A DNA stretch of 53,886 bases from an uncultured Muribaculaceae bacterium (GCA_910585285.1 CAJUDL010000026.1:1-53886); one strand, 5' to 3'; shown: positions 43,086 through 53,707, counted from the stretch's first letter. The notes: generated by a model not told the origin, from the letters alone. Numbers and translations: made by a program.

Positions 43086-46061
43086 TTATGGCTTGCGAAC
43101 GATTCCTTTCGATTTCCTGCCATTGATTGCAATGGTCAGTTGATCGGGAAAACGCACAATGCGGATACTATCGCTCTCATGCTCCGCCGGAAGGGAATCC
43201 AGATAATCCATATCTATGAAACCATTCCCTCCTTCGGGATCTATGGTGAAATATCCCACGCCGAACGAAGTCAGATTCTGAAAGAAGTGTGTACCCTGTG
43301 AGGGTTCTATACGATAGCCGGGCAACGCGGACTCAGCAATAAGACGCGCACCTGCAATCTGCGACCATTTCACCGGAATGCCAAGAGCAGGATCGGAGGA
43401 TCCCCATCTGCCCGGACCGACAAGAATATAAGGCTCGCCATCCTCCACAAAACGCGCATTGATGGCTTCTATCTCTTTCACAAGTTCAGGATTGCGCGCG
43501 GAATCAAACGTGCCGGGCTTCACATAGACAATATATCTCACATTATCCATGATGCCATGTCCTAAAGCCGTTTCACTCCGAAGTATCAGGTCTTTATCCT
43601 CAACATCCATTATCGAGTCGTCAAGCATCTCCTTGGTGTCGACAATCGGACGTATCTGCAGCCAGTATACTATCCCTTTCTCACCCTCCGGTCCGGGTGT
43701 GGGATTGATGTTTCCCGCAAACTCTATTTCAACAGGACGTCCCATTTCATATTGCCCTGTCTTAAGCATAAAATCCGTGATTTCAGCAAGAGGGAATACA
43801 TTATGCTTCAGTACGTTCGCGAATGTCACGACCTTGCGTCCGCGCCCGAATTCGGTGTCCCTTATCACACGGTCATTCACATCGAATGTCGATACAAGGT
43901 ATTTCAATGCTCCCGTCTTGAATGCATCGGCGACACTGACCTTGCTGATATTGAAACTGTCGTCAACAAGGAATTCCGTTTCTTCCCCCTTATGGTCGGG
44001 AAGAGCATAGAGCGATGTCTGCGTGTCGCGAAGTGCAAGCTCAAGAGTAGATGTCTGTAAAACCTTGTCGGGATGCGCAGGAGAAAAGCGCAACGCCACT
44101 CCTCCGTCAACTATATATTTCCCTAATCCGGTAGCGACTTCTACCACTCCCTCCTCAGCAGTCTCGTCTCCCGTTGGATAGTAGTTAAGCGACCTGCCCA
44201 CTCCCGAGAAACTTGGATAATAATATCCGCCATGATCCTCGCCTGCAACTTCCTGGAGAATCACCGCCATTTTCTCCTGATCGATGACATTGCTTGTGGC
44301 GTTCATATACGCCTTTGAGTCGGAGAAGAACACCGAAGCATACACAGCCTTCACGGCATCCGTAAGCATCCGCATCCTCACAGCCGTGTCTTCGATATAA
44401 GGGATCATATAGGTGGAATAGATACCGGCAAACGGCTGATAATGGGAATCCTCGAGCAACGAGCTGCTTCTCACCGCCAGCGGACGTCTGACCACATCAA
44501 AAAACGCTTCAAAATCGGCAATCACCTCTTCCGGAAGTTTCGCCGCCAAGAAAGCCTTGAGTATTTCCTCGTCGGGGGCATCTGACAACGCTATTTTGTA
44601 AAGGCAATTACTGTCCATGAATTCATCGAAGATGTCGGTGCAGACAACCACCGTGTGCGGAATCGTAATCTGAACGCCTTCGAAATCATCACACACCGGA
44701 TGACGCTTTATAATCTGATCAATAAACGCAAGACCACGTCCCTTTCCTCCCAAAGAGCCTTCCCCGATACGGGCGAAATTACTCCATTTATCATAGTTTT
44801 CCTTCTGGAAAACAGCCACTACTCCTCGATTTTTCATACGCCTGTATTTGACAATGGTGTCGAACACAAGCTTTTTAAGTCGCGGTGTATCCTCGATATT
44901 ACGCAACTCGATTCCTTTCAACGCCTCCGCAAGTGGAAACAATGCTCTTGAATATAGCCAACGGGAGATACTGTTGGTGGAGCAATAGAAATATAAGACA
45001 TCATCAGGAATCGAATTTATGCTTTTTTGGAGATCTTTAAGATTGCGAATCCTCATAAGCTCATTGCCACTCTTCGGATCTCGCACAATGAAGTCACCAA
45101 AGCCGAATTTTTTAGCCACAGCCTCACGCAGGTCAAGAGGGAGGGTCTTGGAGTTCTTGTCAAGGAAAACATATCCGGCGCGTTCGGCGCCCATGCGGTT
45201 CGCACTCTCCTGGCTCTCCATGATGATGGGCATATAAGGATTCCTTTTCCTTACCATCGCGGCGAATTTCATTCCGGCATCGGGATCTTTCTCCCCATTC
45301 ACCGGGAAACGAGCATCTGTGATGATGCCGAGTATGTTTTCTCCGTATTTATTCAGCAGCGCCTCCGCTTCTTCGTAATCACGTGCAAGGAGCACCTTCG
45401 ACCGTCCGCGCATGCGCATCATCTGCTCATGCTCATTGAGCGCTTCAGTGGCAAAACGCATCGACTGCTTGAGAAGGAACTTGAAAAGATGGGGAAGAAT
45501 CGAAGAATAAAACCGGATGGAATCTTCGATCAGGAGAATAGCCTGAATGCCGACCTCGTCAATATCCGTGTCGGCATTCATTCTGTCTTCAATAAGTTTT
45601 ATGATTGCAAGAATCAGGTCGACATTTCCAAGCCACGAAAACACATAGTCAACCCCTCGCAAATCTTCATTGGCGATTCTTCGCCTCACCTCCTTGGAGA
45701 AGGGGGTGAGCACCACCAATGGAATGTCTGGATAAAGACGGTCGATCTCAACCGCTTCCCGGAAGGTTTCACTTATATCGACCCCGGGCATTGCAATAAT
45801 CAGATCAAACGTTTTTTCCGCCAGTTCCCGATATGCCTCGGCATAATTGGCAACCTTCGTAAAACGAGGCGGCGATGACAGATTCAAGCGCACATACTCG
45901 AAATAAATCTGCTCATCGACGCGACCATCCTCCTCCAGCATAAATGCATCATAAGGCGTGGCAATAAGAAGCACATTGAAGATGCGCTTCTGCATAAGAT
46001 TCTGAAATGCCGTGTCTTTAAGATAAAGACGGCTCAAACCTGATTCTTCTAATTTTCTCAT
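43086..46061 (-). CDS. Receiver/PEP-synthase-like fusion protein
   Basis: A 991-residue protein. Two receiver-like domains come first: residues 25-160 (degenerate) and 172-310, the latter with E179/D180, D249 in ITDARFP, S283 and K302, as in an active phosphoreceiver. A PEP/pyruvate ATP-grasp domain follows (about 440-860), with EGSLGGKGRGLAF, PLAVRSSSLLED and an ATP-binding C-terminal part ending VYWLQIRPIVD. The phosphohistidine swivel and PEP-binding barrel of true PEP synthase are absent. It is conserved in Bacteroidota; the reaction is not known to me. It overlaps hemD by 4 nt. Confidence 0.82.
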   Translation of the reverse strand: MRKLEESGLSRLYLKDTAFQNLMQKRIFNVLLIATPYDAFMLEEDGRVDEQIYFEYVRLNLSSPPRFTKVANYAEAYRELAEKTFDLIIAMPGVDISETFREAVEIDRLYPDIPLVVLTPFSKEVRRRIANEDLRGVDYVFSWLGNVDLILAIIKLIEDRMNADTDIDEVGIQAILLIEDSIRFYSSILPHLFKFLLKQSMRFATEALNEHEQMMRMRGRSKVLLARDYEEAEALLNKYGENILGIITDARFPVNGEKDPDAGMKFAAMVRKRNPYMPIIMESQESANRMGAERAGYVFLDKNSKTLPLDLREAVAKKFGFGDFIVRDPKSGNELMRIRNLKDLQKSINSIPDDVLYFYCSTNSISRWLYSRALFPLAEALKGIELRNIEDTPRLKKLVFDTIVKYRRMKNRGVVAVFQKENYDKWSNFARIGEGSLGGKGRGLAFIDQIIKRHPVCDDFEGVQITIPHTVVVCTDIFDEFMDSNCLYKIALSDAPDEEILKAFLAAKLPEEVIADFEAFFDVVRRPLAVRSSSLLEDSHYQPFAGIYSTYMIPYIEDTAVRMRMLTDAVKAVYASVFFSDSKAYMNATSNVIDQEKMAVILQEVAGEDHGGYYYPSFSGVGRSLNYYPTGDETAEEGVVEVATGLGKYIVDGGVALRFSPAHPDKVLQTSTLELALRDTQTSLYALPDHKGEETEFLVDDSFNISKVSVADAFKTGALKYLVSTFDVNDRVIRDTEFGRGRKVVTFANVLKHNVFPLAEITDFMLKTGQYEMGRPVEIEFAGNINPTPGPEGEKGIVYWLQIRPIVDTKEMLDDSIMDVEDKDLILRSETALGHGIMDNVRYIVYVKPGTFDSARNPELVKEIEAINARFVEDGEPYILVGPGRWGSSDPALGIPVKWSQIAGARLIAESALPGYRIEPSQGTHFFQNLTSFGVGYFTIDPEGGNGFIDMDYLDSLPAEHESDSIRIVRFPDQLTIAINGRKSKGIVRKP

Positions 46062-46837
46062 TGTTGCGGTGTGTCTCCACCGACATCCTGATGCTTGGCG
46101 AGGAATTTGTCTATCGCCTCAGGCATTGAGCGCGCCTCCACAGAGGGGGCAGAGATATCAAGACGCAGTTCGGCATCCTCTACAGCCTTGGCTGTGGTAC
46201 TGCCGAATGTGGCGATATAGGTCGGACGCTCGTCCTGATTGAAATCAGGAAAATTCTTCTTTAGCGAGGCAATACCCGCCGGACTAAAGAAAACAAGCAT
46301 GTCGTAATCGATATTCTCTCCGGGTTGAAAATCATTGCTCACCGTGCGATACATCACGACTTTGGTGACATCAAGACCCAGATTTGTAAGTTCCTCCACA
46401 TTCTCCTTGTGCACATCGGAAATCGGGAAAAGGAATTTTTCCTTGTTGTTCTTTATCAAAGCCGCCACAAGCTGAGGATCGTCAAGCTTGCCGGTCTTGC
46501 CAAATGAAATCTTTCGCTTGCGATACACTATATATTTCTGCAGATAGAGCGCAATTGATTCAGTGGTGCAGAAATAGCGCATTGTGTCAGGCACTTTTAT
46601 CCGGTTCTCTTCGCAAAGACGGAAATAATGATCCACTGCCGTGCGTGCTGTGAATATAACACCAGTATAGTCGGCAAGATTCACTTTGGCAGCACGAAAC
46701 TCTTTGGCTGTCAACCCCTCGATCTTTATAAACGGACGAAACTCCATCTCCACTCCATATTTATTGCATATGTCATAGTATGGAGATTTCTCCGATGAGG
46801 GCTTAGGCTGGGAAACTAATATTTTCTTAATATTCAT
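46058..46837 (-). CDS. hemD: Uroporphyrinogen-III synthase
   Basis: Closes hydroxymethylbilane to uroporphyrinogen III in haem and sirohaem synthesis. The 259-residue protein has the two-domain HemD fold with weakly conserved blocks: KILVSQPKPS at the start, GVIFTARTAVDHYF, and DMLVFFSPAGIASLKKNF near the C-terminal domain, followed by YIATFGSTTAKAVED. Its 3' end overlaps the PEP-synthase-like gene. A DUF4271 membrane protein precedes it, a pair seen widely in Bacteroidota. Confidence 0.85.
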   Translation of the reverse strand: MNIKKILVSQPKPSSEKSPYYDICNKYGVEMEFRPFIKIEGLTAKEFRAAKVNLADYTGVIFTARTAVDHYFRLCEENRIKVPDTMRYFCTTESIALYLQKYIVYRKRKISFGKTGKLDDPQLVAALIKNNKEKFLFPISDVHKENVEELTNLGLDVTKVVMYRTVSNDFQPGENIDYDMLVFFSPAGIASLKKNFPDFNQDERPTYIATFGSTTAKAVEDAELRLDISAPSVEARSMPEAIDKFLAKHQDVGGDTPQQ

Positions 46838-46898
46838 TCTCAGTTATTAATATAAGCAACATATTTTCTGTCTCTTCAAGTGTCAGTTCCAACACTTT

Positions 46899-47870
46899 TC
46901 AAAGCAACATAGCGCAAATTTGAAGAGCCGCAAAATATGCGAGAATCAACGGTACAATTTCTAAACTGCAAAGGTAGTACAAAAAAAGCAACCAAGAGGA
47001 AATTTGATTGAAAAAAATCCTAAAACCTTTATAAATAAATTGGATTTTTCCTATTATGAATACAATTCCCGCCAAAATCAATATGATTCGGTTCCATTCC
47101 GGATAGCATAAGGAGAGAAGTGCAAACGGGAAAAACAAGAATACTTGCAATCCCATTAAAGCGGATGCCCCTTTCACCCACAGTCGCGTCATATTACGGT
47201 CAGAAAACACATTCCCGGTAATCTCATACGCCAAAAGCATGAATATCACATAAAACATGGCAACTCCCGCACATATACTTATGCCTTCAAGCGGTTTATC
47301 GGGAATAGCGAAAGAGTCAAATACCGTATCGGGAACCGTAAGGCGGAGCAACTGCCACAACAATATGCCGCTACAGCAAATCCACATCACGATAAGAATA
47401 ATGAGAAAAGATGTCTCCCTTACCGTATTGTCAAACATATTATGGCGCGTACGCACATCCTTAATGTCCGACACCAACGTTCGGATATATCTCGGTGTAT
47501 TCCTGAATTTAAGACACACAGCGCAAAAAAGGATTGCAAGCACGGCAAACACCCACGACAACCCATCGCCTGAGCCACTTTTCTCAGCTGGCGATACTGC
47601 AATCTCCTCGCGATATGGAGCCTGCAGCACGATTCCGAATCCGCTTTTCTCATGCGCCAACGAATCATTGACCGCCCTTATGATCGAATCCTCCCTTGCC
47701 TTGGCGGCAGAATCCACAACAGTAACCGGTTTCCAGGTATTGACACTCTTCCTCACCGCCTGAGATTGCATCCCCACAGGCACAAGAGGTTCTACCGACT
47801 GGGTTGGAATAACAATTTCATCCACAGTCTGCCATCCCTGTGCCGCGTTATGTTGAATACTGTCCTGCAT
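46899..47870 (-). CDS. DUF4271 membrane protein
   Basis: A 323-residue inner-membrane protein. A charged N-terminal region (1-125) precedes about seven hydrophobic helices between 126 and 323 (for example GLSWVFAVLAILFCAVCL and ISICAGVAMFYVIFMLLAYE). It fits DUF4271. Placement directly before hemD is usual in the phylum. The function is unknown. There is no cleavable signal peptide. Confidence 0.78.
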   Translation of the reverse strand: MQDSIQHNAAQGWQTVDEIVIPTQSVEPLVPVGMQSQAVRKSVNTWKPVTVVDSAAKAREDSIIRAVNDSLAHEKSGFGIVLQAPYREEIAVSPAEKSGSGDGLSWVFAVLAILFCAVCLKFRNTPRYIRTLVSDIKDVRTRHNMFDNTVRETSFLIILIVMWICCSGILLWQLLRLTVPDTVFDSFAIPDKPLEGISICAGVAMFYVIFMLLAYEITGNVFSDRNMTRLWVKGASALMGLQVFLFFPFALLSLCYPEWNRIILILAGIVFIIGKIQFIYKGFRIFFNQISSWLLFLYYLCSLEIVPLILAYFAALQICAMLL

Positions 47871-47931
47871 AAAAATACCTAATGCCTAATGCCCAATACC
47901 TTTCTCCTTTTCCCTTTTCCCTTTCCCCTCT

Positions 47932-48945
47932 TTACAGCCATCCTTCGCTCTTATACCATTCTACTGATTTCTTAATCCCCTCCTCAAGACTAACACAGGG
48001 AGAGAATGCAAAATCATGTTGTGCTTTTGAGATGTCCACGTTCCAATTACGCTGCTTCATTATTTTGTATTTGTCGCGGTTCAGAGTAGAAGGCTTCATT
48101 CTCGCCACGCCTATCTTCTCTGCCACCACCGACACTGCCTTGACACCCCACAGTGGCATCCGCATCGGAACCACGAGTTTCTTCCCTATAGCCTTTGCCG
48201 ACATTCTACGGAATTCTTTCTGGGTGTAAGCCCGAGGCTCGGAGATGTCATACGTCTCCTTTACCGGAGCCTTCTCCAAAGCATCGAACACCGCGCGCGC
48301 CAGATCTTCCACATAGATGAAAGTAAGTAACTGTTTACGGAATCCTACAGAAAAATCGAAGCCTTTCTTTATCGACTTGAACATCAGGAAATAGTCATGA
48401 TCACGCGGACCATATATACCTGTCGGACGGAATATTATATAAGGCATCCCATCCATCTCAAGCCACATTTCAGCCTTAAGCTTCGATGCGCCGTATTTAG
48501 TATTCGGCATAGGGATCATACTCTCATTGAAAGGGGTGTAATTCTTCTCATCACCCGGTCCCATAGCCGATAGAGAACTCATATATAGAAATTTCTCCGG
48601 CGCCATCCCTGCCGACTTAAGAGCTGTGGTGAAATGACGCAGATAATCATAATTGATTCGGGAGAAATCCATATAGCTCATCACCTTGGTCGCGCCAAGA
48701 TTATATACGATATAATCCCACTTCTCACCCGCAGGCAAAGCTGTGGAGAGGGCTGCCGACAGGCTTTCCGGACGGGAGAAATCAAAATTGATGAAATGTA
48801 TACGCGAATCGTCAAGCCATTTGCGCGACGTGCTCTCTCGCACTCCCGCCCACATTTCATATCCTCGCCGCAGCCCTTCAGCCACGATGAATCCTCCGGT
48901 GAATCCTCCGGCTCCAACCACCAATACCCTCTTATTCTCTGTCAT
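47932..48945 (-). CDS. NAD(P)-dependent epimerase/dehydratase (extended SDR)
   Basis: A 337-residue extended short-chain dehydrogenase. The nucleotide-binding loop is VVGAGGFTGGFIV (9-21), and the active site has YGASKLK, with Tyr and Lys of YxxxK, followed by FRPTGIYGP. Sugar-nucleotide epimerases, dehydratases and reductases share this form; the substrate is not readable. It overlaps the preceding deacetylase gene by 4 nt, so the pair is co-translated. Possibly related to envelope glycan metabolism. Confidence 0.85.
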   Translation of the reverse strand: MTENKRVLVVGAGGFTGGFIVAEGLRRGYEMWAGVRESTSRKWLDDSRIHFINFDFSRPESLSAALSTALPAGEKWDYIVYNLGATKVMSYMDFSRINYDYLRHFTTALKSAGMAPEKFLYMSSLSAMGPGDEKNYTPFNESMIPMPNTKYGASKLKAEMWLEMDGMPYIIFRPTGIYGPRDHDYFLMFKSIKKGFDFSVGFRKQLLTFIYVEDLARAVFDALEKAPVKETYDISEPRAYTQKEFRRMSAKAIGKKLVVPMRMPLWGVKAVSVVAEKIGVARMKPSTLNRDKYKIMKQRNWNVDISKAQHDFAFSPCVSLEEGIKKSVEWYKSEGWL

Positions 48946-49559
48946 ATCGTATCAAATTCATATCCTTCTTTTAGCAACCATTCGATGCTCCTTGGCAACG
49001 CATCGAAAAGGCGCGGAAGACTCTTTAGCGAATCATGAAAAACTATAATCGACCCCGGACGCGCATATCTCTTCACATTCTCAAAAACCTCATCGGCATT
49101 GAGGCGTTTGCTGTAATCGCGCGTCACAAGATCATACATTATGATCTTATACTTCTCCTGCAATGCCTTTCTCTGGCTCTTCTTTAGCCATCCGTGAGGG
49201 GGACGGAAGAGATTGCTTCCAATGTAAGCGTCTGCTTCAGCCACATCTGACACATAACTGTCTCGCCCTTCATGCAGTCCCTGGAGATGATGCATCGTAT
49301 GGTTCCCGAGCTTATGTCCCCGGCGTTTCACTTCTTCAAACACCTCCGGATACTTCCTCACGTTGTCTCCAACCATGAAGAATGTGGCTTTGATTCCATA
49401 CCTGTCAAGAAGATCAAGCACCAGGGGAGTCACCTCTGGAATCGGACCGTCGTCGAAAGTGAGATAAACCATCTTCCTCCCATCCTTTTCCGGCTCTCCT
49501 ATGAAAATCCCCTCTTTTGCCAGTTTCCTGACCCATTCCGGTGGTCGTTCAATAAACAC
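48942..49559 (-). CDS. Polysaccharide deacetylase (NodB homology)
   Basis: A 205-residue carbohydrate esterase family 4-like enzyme. Motif 1 is TFDDGP (metal and base Asp), motif 2 is GNHTMHH (the metal-binding His pair), motif 3 is FRPPHG and later VTRDYSKRLN. It removes acetyl groups from N-acetylated sugars such as peptidoglycan or a surface polymer. No signal peptide is seen. It is coupled to the SDR gene downstream. Confidence 0.87.
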   Translation of the reverse strand: MFIERPPEWVRKLAKEGIFIGEPEKDGRKMVYLTFDDGPIPEVTPLVLDLLDRYGIKATFFMVGDNVRKYPEVFEEVKRRGHKLGNHTMHHLQGLHEGRDSYVSDVAEADAYIGSNLFRPPHGWLKKSQRKALQEKYKIIMYDLVTRDYSKRLNADEVFENVKRYARPGSIIVFHDSLKSLPRLFDALPRSIEWLLKEGYEFDTI

Positions 49560-49574
49560 CTTTGAATTAATGTT

Positions 49575-49695
49575 TAATTTTTAATGTGTAATGTTTAATG
49601 TCAGAGGAGAAACTATGCTTAATGTTGAATGTGCAATGTTGAATGTTTAATGCTTTTGAGGCAGTCATTACACATTAAACATTACACATTAAACA
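49575..49695. repeat. AT-rich ATTAAACATT repeats
   Basis: Several direct and inverted copies of ACATTAAACATTAC-type sequence lie in the gap upstream of the deacetylase gene (after the DUF2723 stop). Similar short runs occur at 17890-17925 before secG. They form long imperfect hairpins. Confidence 0.7.
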
Positions 49696-52600
49696 TTACT
49701 TATGAAAGTCTTCGTTCAGGCGTTTGCTGCGCTCCATATCAACTTTCTTTATATCCTCGTTTGCATTAAGAGTCTCCTTGGAGATTCCAGCCTTAAGATA
49801 TTGTTGATAAGCCTCGTAATATACAGAATCATAATACCTGTCTTCCGCACTGCGCGCTGCATATTCCGAACCCGACAAGCCGGCAAGTTCATTCACGATC
49901 CGTGCCACGGCAGCCAACTCTTTAACATAGTCATCCTCGGAATATTCGGTATCCGCCTCGGCAGAAGAGCCGCTGTACGCCCTGTCGTAGGCAGCTTTAA
50001 GATCCTTGCGGTTGAAGCCATATTTCTTCAAAAGAGCATCTGTCTTTTTGGAATCGCCGCCGAAATCTTCATAAAGCTTAATGAAATGCCAATACTGATA
50101 TGGCATCAGACGTGACTCCTGAGTCAAAGGAACTCCGCCAAACGACATCGCTATATTCTGCTGATAAGCAACATACTGTATAAACCGTTCCATCTGGCTC
50201 CATACCAGGTTCCGGGCTTTCTCCGTGAGCTTCTTGTCTCCGAGCTTTGTACCGAGATCCGCATAAATCTCCGGAAGGGTCATCGCCACGGTCATATCAT
50301 AACGCGCAACGTTCTCCGAAAGATTCTTCTCAAGCAGAGTAAGAACGTTCAGTGCTTTCTTATACTCACCGATCGCTCCAATGCTGTCGCCTTCCTCCAT
50401 TTTTCTGTCGCCTTCGTAGATCTGCTCGGTGGCAACATCTATCATGGAATTTCGCGTAGTCACGAGCATGCGGCGCGCAGTTTCGTCGAAATATGGTTTG
50501 CTATCGGCTGTCGCTTTGTCAGCACCACCCCAGCGATAGTTGGTGACAACATCATACGCCCTGTCGGCACGCGCCGGAATACCGCTCTGCATCGTTGGCA
50601 CAAGCTGATGGGTCATACCTGTCGACCGCATATAGTCGCGCATTCCGAGATAATACTCATCGCCTACTGTCGAACACCAATAGATCGGACGGGGCCAACC
50701 CTCTGCCGCGTTGGTGGCTATGATGTCAAGCATCAGCAACTCTCCTAATCCCACATAACCTTTCTTGGCAATTGCAGGCGCATTCGCAAGGTCTATCACA
50801 ATCTCATTTACAATATCAGCTGAATCCTTGGCAGCCACAAGACCGCGCTTGATCACAGCCTCCTTGTCGACAGGAATCGTCACCACGCTCGACGGGAATT
50901 CAGGATATCTATAATCCGGATTATATGTCTTGCCGGAATAAATCAGCTTCAGACTCGACAAAAGATCAGCCGGAGCCCTCTCCCGTCCGGGAATCGTCAC
51001 GTCTACCTTCCCGTAGGCATAGTCTGCAGGTGTAGCGGTGAAATGCACCGGTGCCGCCTCATAACTCTGCTGACGCATCTGGTTTGCATACCAGTCGGAA
51101 GCAAGATAACTGAGATTTATGATCTTGACATCGGGACGCACACCTTCAACTTCTTGGGCATACCATAGAGGGAAGGTATCATTGTCTCCATTACAGAATA
51201 CTATCGCATTCGGCTCAAGACTGTTCAGATAATTTATAGCGAAGTCTCGCGCGGCGTAACGTCCGCTGCGGTCATGATCATCCCATGTCTGGCTCACCAT
51301 CTGCACGGGCACCGCCGCACCCAGCACGCATGCCGTGGCGGCGCAATATACCGATGCCGAGGCGCGCTTGCGGCTTCCCACGATAAATCTGATAATATTC
51401 CACAAGCCTACGACTCCCATTCCTATCCATATCGCGTATGCATAGAACGATCCGGCAAACGCATAATCTCGCTCACGGGGCTGACCCGGGGGCTGATTAA
51501 GATAAAGCACTATGGCGATTCCGGTCATAAAGAAGAGGAAGAATACCACCCAGAACTGCTCAATCCCCCTCTTGCCGGCAAACGCCTGCCAGATCAAACC
51601 GATCAGACCTAAGATGAGAGGCAGCATGTAATACACGTTGTGCGCCGCATTGTTCTTTCCGAGATCGTCAGGAAGAAGTGACTGGTCGCCTAAACGCGCA
51701 TTATCGATGAAAGGAATGCCAGAAATCCAGTTGCCGGCATCAAGTTCTCCCGACTGATTGAGCACATCGTTCTGTCTGCCGGCGAAATTCCACATGAAAT
51801 AACGCATGTACATATGGATGAGCTGGTAGTTGAAGAAATACTCAAGGTTCTGGGCATATGTTGGTCTGTAACCTATTTTCTGAGGATAAGTCACCTGTCC
51901 TGTCACCTGGTTCATGAAAGGCTCTCCCTGAAGATCGGTTTCAGGCACTTTGTCTCCCGTCACGGCATCCACCGCATAGAGCTCCTTAAGGTTGGAGGGA
52001 GTTGTATCGAGAGTTACCCACTGCTTATAAAGATCGCGGTGCATGCGACTGTAGATACGGGGGAAAAGCATGTTAAGCTCGGGATTCATCTTCACCTCGG
52101 GCTTATAATCGCGTTTCACGTAGTAATCTCCGCCCCGCTGAGCTTTCGCAGCATTCGAAGCCAGTTCACCTTGTGTGAGGAATGCATATTCGGAAGTAGG
52201 CACAGCTCCCTTCACGCCTTTTGCATATAAGGGCTTCCCTTTCTCCACAATCTGTTGATAACTGGGATAATTCACCAATACCGGAGACCCATCCTCACGA
52301 TATGTTACAGTATCGGTAACAACACCCATCAGTTTCTTCTGCGGGCTGGAATACAATGTCTCGCCGTAGATCAAAGGGTTCTCACCATATTGCTCGCGGT
52401 TAAGATACGAGGCAAGGTCAAAGACATTGTCGGGAGAATTCTGGTTCATCGGAGTGTCCGCGCTCGAACGGATGAGAATAAGGGCGTAGCTCGAATAACC
52501 GATAAATATCACGGCAATGCTCCACATTATATTGCTCATCACCCTCACCGGGAGAGGATGTCCGGGACGCACAAAGAGCCACGCGGCAAGTGCCGCAGTC

Positions 52601-53559
52601 AGAATCCAGCCGAGCCACCAGCCGCTTCCCATGAAGAGAGTGCCCGACAGGGTCACAGCCAAAAGGAATGACACTTTTATCATTGTTGCCGATTTCTGTT
52701 TCCAAAGGGCATAAAGTGCCCAGCAGAAAACCGCAGCCGTAAGGAACGCATAGAACAATGCTCCGCTGTTAAAGTTCAGACCGAAGCCGTTAACAAACAT
52801 CAGCTCGAAACGCTGCGCCATCTTGATGAAACCGGGCACAAGTCCGAAAAGCACAAGCGCGATGATAACGAAAGAAACACCAAGAGCAATCAGCGACTTC
52901 ACAAGATCCATATCCTTCCACTTGCGATATGTGAACACAAGCACAATCGCAGGAATGCAAAGGAGGTTAAGAAGATGGACCGCCACACTGATACCGATCA
53001 CATATGCAATCAGAATGAGATATCTGTCGGAATGAGGTTCGTCTGCACGGTTTTCCCACTTCAAAATCAGCCAGAACACCAGAGCCGTGCAGAAAGATGA
53101 GAAAGCGTAAACCTCGCCCTCGACTGCCGAAAACCAGAATGTATCGCTCCAGCAATAAGCCAACGCACCGACGATGCCGCTGCCCATGATCACGAGATAA
53201 CGGGAGAGAGAAATCTCTTTACGCTGTGAGTCGCGGACTATAAGACGTCTTACAAGATGCGTGATGGTCCAGAAAAGCAACAATATGGTCAAAGCCGACA
53301 GCAGACCGCTCATAGCATTGACCATAACAGACACCACCTGGTCGTTAGGTGCGAAATTAGCGAAAAAGCGGGCAGTCAGCATAAAGATCGGGTTGCCCGG
53401 CGGATGTCCCACTTCAAGCTTATCCGCCTGGATAATAAACTCACCGCAATCCCAATAAGAAGCGGTTGGCTCAAGAGTCAGCCAATAAGTGACGAGAGCG
53501 ATGACAAACACCACCCACCCCGTGATATTGTTGACCAGATTATATTTCTTTGTCAGCAT
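49696..53559 (-). CDS. DUF2723 polytopic membrane protein (GT-C/PMT-like)
   Basis: A 1287-residue inner-membrane protein. The N-terminal GT-C/protein O-mannosyltransferase-like part has WDCGEFI just after helix 1 and the downstream GHPPGNPIF motif, where the Asp-Cys-Gly-Glu stretch is the usual catalytic loop. Some ten to twelve helices fill residues 10-360 and 580-760; a periplasmic part follows (760-1130) and a C-terminal TPR-like helical region (1050-1270). It is conserved in Bacteroidota. Transfer of a sugar to secreted proteins is the inferred role. Confidence 0.85.
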   Translation of the reverse strand: MLTKKYNLVNNITGWVVFVIALVTYWLTLEPTASYWDCGEFIIQADKLEVGHPPGNPIFMLTARFFANFAPNDQVVSVMVNAMSGLLSALTILLLFWTITHLVRRLIVRDSQRKEISLSRYLVIMGSGIVGALAYCWSDTFWFSAVEGEVYAFSSFCTALVFWLILKWENRADEPHSDRYLILIAYVIGISVAVHLLNLLCIPAIVLVFTYRKWKDMDLVKSLIALGVSFVIIALVLFGLVPGFIKMAQRFELMFVNGFGLNFNSGALFYAFLTAAVFCWALYALWKQKSATMIKVSFLLAVTLSGTLFMGSGWWLGWILTAALAAWLFVRPGHPLPVRVMSNIMWSIAVIFIGYSSYALILIRSSADTPMNQNSPDNVFDLASYLNREQYGENPLIYGETLYSSPQKKLMGVVTDTVTYREDGSPVLVNYPSYQQIVEKGKPLYAKGVKGAVPTSEYAFLTQGELASNAAKAQRGGDYYVKRDYKPEVKMNPELNMLFPRIYSRMHRDLYKQWVTLDTTPSNLKELYAVDAVTGDKVPETDLQGEPFMNQVTGQVTYPQKIGYRPTYAQNLEYFFNYQLIHMYMRYFMWNFAGRQNDVLNQSGELDAGNWISGIPFIDNARLGDQSLLPDDLGKNNAAHNVYYMLPLILGLIGLIWQAFAGKRGIEQFWVVFFLFFMTGIAIVLYLNQPPGQPRERDYAFAGSFYAYAIWIGMGVVGLWNIIRFIVGSRKRASASVYCAATACVLGAAVPVQMVSQTWDDHDRSGRYAARDFAINYLNSLEPNAIVFCNGDNDTFPLWYAQEVEGVRPDVKIINLSYLASDWYANQMRQQSYEAAPVHFTATPADYAYGKVDVTIPGRERAPADLLSSLKLIYSGKTYNPDYRYPEFPSSVVTIPVDKEAVIKRGLVAAKDSADIVNEIVIDLANAPAIAKKGYVGLGELLMLDIIATNAAEGWPRPIYWCSTVGDEYYLGMRDYMRSTGMTHQLVPTMQSGIPARADRAYDVVTNYRWGGADKATADSKPYFDETARRMLVTTRNSMIDVATEQIYEGDRKMEEGDSIGAIGEYKKALNVLTLLEKNLSENVARYDMTVAMTLPEIYADLGTKLGDKKLTEKARNLVWSQMERFIQYVAYQQNIAMSFGGVPLTQESRLMPYQYWHFIKLYEDFGGDSKKTDALLKKYGFNRKDLKAAYDRAYSGSSAEADTEYSEDDYVKELAAVARIVNELAGLSGSEYAARSAEDRYYDSVYYEAYQQYLKAGISKETLNANEDIKKVDMERSKRLNEDFHK

Positions 53560-53673
53560 AATAAAAGCACCTTATCTAAACAAATCAGCCTTTTCTAATA
53601 AATCAGCTAAATTAAAAAAACGATTTAATTTGCAAAATTACTCAATTTTCGCGACAATCCTGCATTTTAATCA

Positions 53674-53702
53674 ATAAAAAAGCCTCAGGTCTCCCTGAGG
53701 CT
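53674..53702 (-). terminator. rRNA-type terminator, copy after the degenerate 5S
   Basis: GCCTCAGG and CCTGAGGC form an 8-bp stem (loop GAGA) followed by T on the minus strand. Confidence 0.88.
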
Positions 53703-53707
53703 TCAGC

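Noticed and set aside
49575..49695. CRISPR array
   Set aside because: The repeats are short, irregular and mutually inverted, without constant spacers.
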